This document shows positions 59,044-64,000 of a stretch of DNA of 64,000 nt, piece by piece. The translations under genes and the position numbers were made by a program. Origin of the DNA: Bos javanicus. Taxonomy: Eukaryota; Chordata; Mammalia; Artiodactyla; Bovidae. Each line of letters begins with the position of its first letter. The stretch's first letter is position 1. Below the pieces are notes generated by a model, which was not told the origin of the DNA, did no database searches, and saw nothing but the letters and a program-made list of their open reading frames with translations. The stretch is taken from the NCBI RefSeq assembly GCF_032452875.1, contig NC_083869.1, forward strand, positions 82,764,501-82,828,500, given 5' to 3'.

Positions 59044-59210
59044 TCTAGTGTTAGCTATTTGTTTTTAATATATGCTCCTTATCAGGATGAAGTTTATTTA
59101 TATTTCTAGTTTGTTTGTTTGTTTTAGTGTTTCATCATGAAAGGTGTTTTGACAAATGTTTTTCCTGCATCCTTCCTGGGATAAATATTTCTCCATTTAT
59201 TGCATGATCT
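59044..59210 (-). mobile_element. Old L1 ORF2 fragment, right piece
   Basis: Resumes the L1 at tagtgttagctatttg and continues through cataatgaaagg-type blocks (tcatcatgaaaggtgttttg, 59131-59150), then fades. Confidence 0.55.
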
Positions 59211-60199
59211 TAAGACAATTTCTAGAGACTAGAGGTGTGTGTGTTTGGGGTGGGGGAGTGTATGTATGGATGTATGTTTACATTTTCATCTGTTGTGATT
59301 GCTTCTCTGGGTGTCTCCCTCCTTGTATGCCACTTCTTTTTTATGACATCATTATGTATTTCTCTGCATAATTATCTATCTTTAATTAACATATGCCTTT
59401 TTCTACAGGTAGCTCAACATTACAGATCTACTGAATTACACTGGATATATAGTTTAGAACAGCTTTTGACCTTGAATGATGGAGTTAGTTTCTTTAAACA
59501 TTCATTTTTTTTTATTCACAAAAATTATAATTATGCTATTTCCAGAACAGAAATTTTACTAGAATTAAATCACATCTTTCTCCTCCTGTATAATCCTCTG
59601 GTTTTCCAGCTTTCCTGTAAAGTGCGTACTTCTTGATTTAGAATATAACTGTGAATTATCTGGCCCAGGCCTATATCTTTGGTGACCTTTTTAGCGTCTA
59701 GCTTTCTTTTTTAATATGTTTTCAATTTTTCAAAGCTCAGTGCAGTGCTTCTGGAGGTATCATTTCATTGCCTGGCATGCATTTCCTCTATATATCTTTA
59801 ATTCCCTTCAACTTTGAAAATTCACCATAAGTGTAAACTTACTGGAAACCTTATTAAGACCTCCCTCCAGTCTATCACCATCTGATTACTATAACTTTTC
59901 ATAGTCCATATAAATCTTTAATTCATTTTGGATCTCTTTACCAGAATATAGTCAAGAACATTTTAATCTTCCAGCTGTATAACTCTTCCTTTGACCTCAG
60001 TATTTGGGTTACTGTATGTACTAAAAATGGACAAACAAATAAATCAACAAAACAAACCTTATTCTCCCCACCAAATCCTGTTATACGCAGAGTCCCTAAA
60101 GGCCCTCAGTGTTATTTTAGTGCAGTACTTTTTCTTCACTACAGGAGATCAGACAACTGAAAAGTTATGGAAACAGAATTTTTTTCTTTTTGGTTGTTC
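59211..60199. other. AT-rich stretch with a GT-rich patch; possible L1 remnants
   Basis: GT-rich segment at 59235-59275. The part at 59640-59720 may be more decayed antisense L1. The 133-codon frame at 59235 is low-complexity and not convincing as a gene. Confidence 0.35.
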
Positions 60200-60345
60200 A
60201 AGTTGATCCTTGGTTCCTCTGCATCTGCAGATTTAACCAACAATGGGTCATGCAGTAATGTAGTATTTACTCTTGAAAAATATCTGGATATATATGAACC
60301 AGGACAGTTCAAACCTGTGTTATTCCATTGTCAACTGTTTAAGTA
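60200..60345. mobile_element. Fragment of an ancient interspersed repeat
   Basis: ccttggttcctctgcatctg (60210-60229) and the ccattgtcaactg end (60326-60338) recall a common mammalian repeat ending; the family was not identified. Confidence 0.35.
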
Positions 60346-60429
60346 TAGAGTTTTATAATTTGTAAATAATTTATTTTAAGCCACCTCATTTGATCCTTCA
60401 CTAGACCTGAAGGGTTATTGTTGTTGTTG

Positions 60430-60848
60430 TTCAGTCACTCAGTCATGTCCAACTGTTTGTGATCCCATGGATAGCAGCACACCAGGCTTCCTTGTACCTT
60501 ACTGTCACCCAGAATTTGCTCAAACTACCTTACTGTCTCCTAGAATTTGCTCAAACACATCCACTGAGTCGATGATGCCATCCAATGATCTCTTCTTCTA
60601 TCACCCCCTTCTCCTCCTGCCTTCAATCTTTCCTAGCATCAGGGTCTTTTCCAATGAGTTGACACTGCACATCAGGTGGCCAGAGTACTGGAGCTTCAAC
60701 TTCAGCATCAATCCTTCAAAAGAATATTCAAGGTTGATTTCCTTTAGGATTGGCTGGTCTGATCTCTTTGCTATCCAAAGGATTCTCGAGTCTTCTCCAG
60801 CACCACAGATGAAAAGCATCAATTCTTCAGGGCTTAGTGTCCTCCCAA
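60430..60848 (-). mobile_element. BovB LINE 3' fragment with internal tandem duplication
   Basis: Antisense 3' end (ttcagtcactcagtcatgtc) to about 60848. Preceded by a GTT run (60418-60430). Contains two 31-bp units in tandem at 60496-60557. Confidence 0.88.
60496..60557. repeat. 31-bp tandem duplication in BovB
   Basis: Units 60496-60526 and 60527-60557 share accttactgtc and agaatttgctcaaac, differing at three positions; other BovB copies in the window have only one unit. Confidence 0.85.
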
Positions 60849-60849
60849 A

Positions 60850-61160
60850 ATACATATATTGCAATCCTTACCCTTCAAGATGATAGTATTAGTAGGTGAG
60901 GCCTTTGAGGGGTTTTTAAGTTATGAGGGTAGAACTCTCTTGAATGGAATACAACCTTATAGTCCCCAGAGATGTCCCCAGCCCCTTCCATCACATACAA
61001 AGAGCAGCTGGCAAACCAGAAGACGTCCCTCCCCTGACCATTCTGGCACCCAAATCTCGAACTTCCAGTACCCAAAAATGTAAGAAATTAATTTTCATTG
61101 TTTATAAGCTGCCCAATTTCTGTTGTTTTGTCATAGTACCTCAAATGGACTGAGACAATT
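60850..61160 (+). mobile_element. MaLR-like LTR repeat, third copy
   Basis: gatgatagtattagtaggtg (60879-60898), a region near gaggtagaactctct, ttgtttataagctgcccaat (61099-61118) and the terminal aaatggactgagac (61143-61156) match the family seen at 10272 and 12745. Confidence 0.55.
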
Positions 61161-61274
61161 ATAGTTCTTAGTATTCATTAACCAATTTCATATATTGATT
61201 AATATAAGGATATTAAAATTGTTAGGGAATAAATACCTTTTCTAAGATTTAGATTGCAGCCTGCCACTATACTA

Positions 61275-61497
61275 GGCTTCTCAGGTGGATTAGTGGTAAA
61301 GAACCCACCTGCCAATGCAGGTAAACTAAGAGATGCAGGTTTGATCCCTGTGCCGTGAGTATCCCCTGGAGGAGAACATGGCAACCCATGCCAGTATTCT
61401 TGCCTGGAGAATCCCATGGACAGAGGAATCTGGAAGGCTGCAGTCCATAGGGTTGCACAGAGTCGGACATGAATGAAGTGACTTAGCACAAGCACGT
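61275..61497 (+). mobile_element. Bov-tA SINE
   Basis: tRNA head ggcttctcaggtggattagt; target duplication cactatacta at 61265-61274 and 61498-61507. Confidence 0.92.
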
Positions 61498-61507
61498 CAC
61501 TATACTA

Positions 61508-64000
61508 CTCCATTATAATCATATGCACCAAAGTATAGCCCAGCCTTTCTTTCCCAATGTTGAGAATATTTATGTTCTTCAAGTTGTATCTTTTATATTG
61601 CAAAACAAGATAACAAGGAGAAATGACAAATTAGAGCAGTGATTTAACTGATAATAAATCTTATTTTTCATCTAAAGGGCTTTCTAGCATGAAGAGAGTA
61701 CACTTGGTTTGGGTTTGTTTGATACATTTAACGTCATCTTTACATTTTTCAAAAGCCAGCAGGAGTTTGTTTCTAGGAAAGAGAGAGCATCTCCCCTTCA
61801 CAGCGAGACACATTCTTTTAGATAATCCTTAGAACAAGCTGATGCTGAAAAACCTGATGGCATGAGGGAAGAGACCCATGTTGGAAAGGGAATAGGGGTT
61901 GTTTACTAAGGGAAGAAATGCCAGTATCAGGTGCAACACTCATCTAACAGTAGGAATACTTGTTACATTAACAAGATTTACTGACAGACTCCATCTGTGT
62001 CTTCTCACCAAACAAGGTCACTCAGTCAGATACTACGGAGCCTAATGAGGAAAGTGCCAAGTCTCTGGTGTGATAATGGAAGTTCACTCTGACTTATGCC
62101 TCAGGCACTGGCAATATTTTTAGGTCTAGAAAATAAGATAAGGTACAGAAAAAGGTCATAATTTTTATCGAGCTGATCCACCTTGAAAAATAGCTGTTCA
62201 TGTAACTGAGTACGTTGAGTATTTTTTTTTTCTCTTTTCTGAGACTCAAGGTTAGCTTTCTATTCTTCTTCAAAGTGGTCCTTAAGGGTTTTAATATTTT
62301 ACTTGGACATTAAATTTATATATGTTTTGGGGTTAAGGGGTCTCTTCCACAGCCTTTAAAAATGTTTGTGTCTAAGAAAGGAGCTATCTACAAAATTCTA
62401 AGCGGATGGTTGTGTTTTGGGAGGGTTATTTTGTTGTTGTTTGGTTTTGTTTTTTTGCAGGGGGGGTACATGTTAAATATTATTAGCTCTTTTTTTGCAG
62501 AAAAAAATCTCAAAAAAATTTTCTGTTTTTTGCATATCATGATATTTTTTTAAACTTGGAAATTATTTACCTAAATTCATACCATAGCAATGGCCTTTAA
62601 ATAGGTTTTTAACTTGGGCAAATAGTTTATCCTCCCTGAATCTTCATGTCCTTAATGGAAAAATAATGGATTTAGAATAAATAATCATGGAGATCACCTT
62701 CCAATGTAAATATTCTCCAGACTCATTAGGTATGCATGACTTTATGTACTCACAGAACAATTTCAGTTCATCTCTCCAAATACAAATTTTATTTAGCCCT
62801 GGTTTGTTCACAATGCCTCATGATATTAGAACATGTTATCCAACTGCTACTTACTAATTTACCACTTCAAATTTATTTATAAAACCTTGAAGCATTTACT
62901 TCAACTTTATTCATTCCAAATTTCATTATAAAAATATGCAACTTTTCTTGATCTGCCATCTACTTTAACTCTTCTTAGATAAGATTCTTTCATTAAAAGC
63001 AAACCAACAAGCAGGAACCCACTGTGATATTACTGTCACAAAGCAATCAATTGCTTTACTTGCTATAATAAAACCAAAGGACACTAAAAGTATCCCATCT
63101 TAAACTTAATGGAAAGAAAGAATTTTCACAAAGACTAGGTCATAGATGATCCAGATTGATCAAAACCAAATCCAGACTCCTTCATTTGTAGACCTATAGC
63201 AGATCAATGGAGTAGAGGGCACACTAAAACAAATAGGAAGTTTTTTATTCAGCCAATATTTCTGAAAACTACTATATGTAAGGTATTGTATTAGGGAAAT
63301 AAGGAAAGACAAATTAGAGACTTTTGAATCTGAAGTATCCTTGATCTAGAAGATACCATAGAGTTTAAATGAGAATTGATAGATTAATTGTAGTTTTAAT
63401 TTTTTTGGATTGTTTCCTTGAAATTGTAGCCCTGATAATCTTGACTAAAGAAGTAATATGTCTGAAGATTAAAATACGAGAATAATTATTAACTGTTAAG
63501 TATTATGAAGAAAGCAAAATGATCAGTGATAGAGGATAAGTAGATAAGAGAATCTGCCTAAATAAATGATAATATACCAAAGCATGAAGGTAGAGTAGGA
63601 GTCAGTCACATGAGAATGAATGAAGATTAATTTCAGCAGAAGTGAATATGAAAGTCTAGGTCAGGAAATAGTAGAGTGGGGATTTTTTTCTCATATCGAG
63701 GGCTTTTTAAAATGTCACATAACAAATTAATTGTTTTGATAGAATGATTTTATAATTAATTTATGCAAATAATCTCTGGATAGCTCCATACTGTTATATG
63801 GAAGTTAAAATTCTATTTCTTACACCCATAAAAATTATTATTTTCAAGAAGAATCTCAAAAGTCAGAATTTTGGGACAGATTTTCAATATCCATGCCTTA
63901 GGCAAAAATACTTCATTCCCTGTACTCTTCATACTTTATGAGACAGTTATTTTATATTTTATTAATTTTATCCAACCTCCCCACTCCCAATTCATCCATA
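61508..64000. other. AT-rich stretch without recognised gene or repeat
   Basis: Longest repeat-free stretch of the window. Several TTTT and GTT-rich patches (62430-62470) and a G7 run at 62460-62466. No frame longer than 63 codons and no splice-flanked coding candidate. Confidence 0.5.

Noticed and set aside
6885..61497. tRNA genes suggested by tRNA-Glu-like SINE heads
   Set aside because: The heads belong to Bov-tA SINEs with SINE bodies and target duplications; they lack an intact acceptor stem and anticodon arm.
1..64000. Host protein-coding genes or exons
   Set aside because: Frames longer than about 100 codons lie mainly in ERV, BovB, L1 or SINE sequence; the few others (such as 19495-19821 and 59235-59636) lack family resemblance and coding features.
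1..64000. CRISPR arrays, operons, bacterial mobile elements
   Set aside because: No regularly spaced direct repeats; the content is clearly mammalian.
1..64000. Strand bias of BovB insertions
   Set aside because: Eight sense and eight antisense copies by my count; no bias.

Overview
The window looks like intergenic or deep-intronic DNA of a ruminant, most likely a bovid. The evidence is the density of ruminant-specific retroposons: BovB (RTE-clade) LINEs, tRNA-Glu-derived Bov-tA SINEs, dimeric BOV-A2 SINEs with AGC tails, and L1 copies of artiodactyl type. Cattle, bison, sheep and goat cannot be told apart from these alone. I found no host protein-coding exon, rRNA or functional tRNA gene, CpG island or CRISPR array. 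Every open frame above noise level falls in a transposable element. Family names come from recognition by eye; subfamily names and divergences need a RepeatMasker run.

Layout. 1-1160: AT-rich unique DNA. 1163-2600: antisense Tigger1-type DNA transposon, cut off at its right end. 2603-4697: sense class I (gammaretrovirus-like) ERV 3' portion: an integrase frame with all catalytic residues, a collapsed env remnant and a U3-R segment. It stops just after AATAAA in an A-rich tail, flanked by a 7-bp repeat, which suggests an L1-made processed copy. 4706-6455: old antisense L1 split by a BovB. 6885-8335: a Bov-tA split by a BOV-A2 and a BovB. 8505-9420: old L1 3' UTR. 10272-13205: two copies of a MaLR-like LTR repeat and an older LTR-like repeat, loaded with SINEs. 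14240-16361: two BovB copies and a Bov-A. 17620-19432: artiodactyl L1 tail and a long sense BovB. 20855-24130: BovB with an L1 inside, meeting a second BovB head to head. 26738-28980: one BovB carrying both a BOV-A2 and an L1.

30940-37136 is the most rearranged part: old antisense L1, a BovB broken by a complete TG...CA LTR without target duplication, a second antisense class I ERV whose reverse transcriptase and integrase remnants are fused by a deletion, a purine minisatellite, another BovB, and an unexplained 80-bp direct repeat 3.3 kb apart. 37600-41445: isolated Bov-tA SINEs with clear target duplications. 41884-44563: two sense BovBs, one holding a 41-bp poly(A) insertion. 45560-50600: mixed SINE, L1 and BovB fragments and microsatellites. 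51475-52790: old sense L1 3' part carrying two SINE fragments. 54124-54671: SINE pair. 54960-55780: L1 5'UTR-like sequence. 56640-59210: old antisense L1 interrupted by the longest BovB, itself interrupted by a Bov-A. 60200-61507: BovB, MaLR-like LTR and a Bov-tA. 61508-64000: unique AT-rich DNA.

The genes do not work together: these are dead element remnants. What the window offers is a readable nesting history (old L1, Tigger and LTRs; then BovB; then L1, Bov-tA and BOV-A2) and a few unusual retroposition or recombination products. I saw no convincing undescribed functional system.
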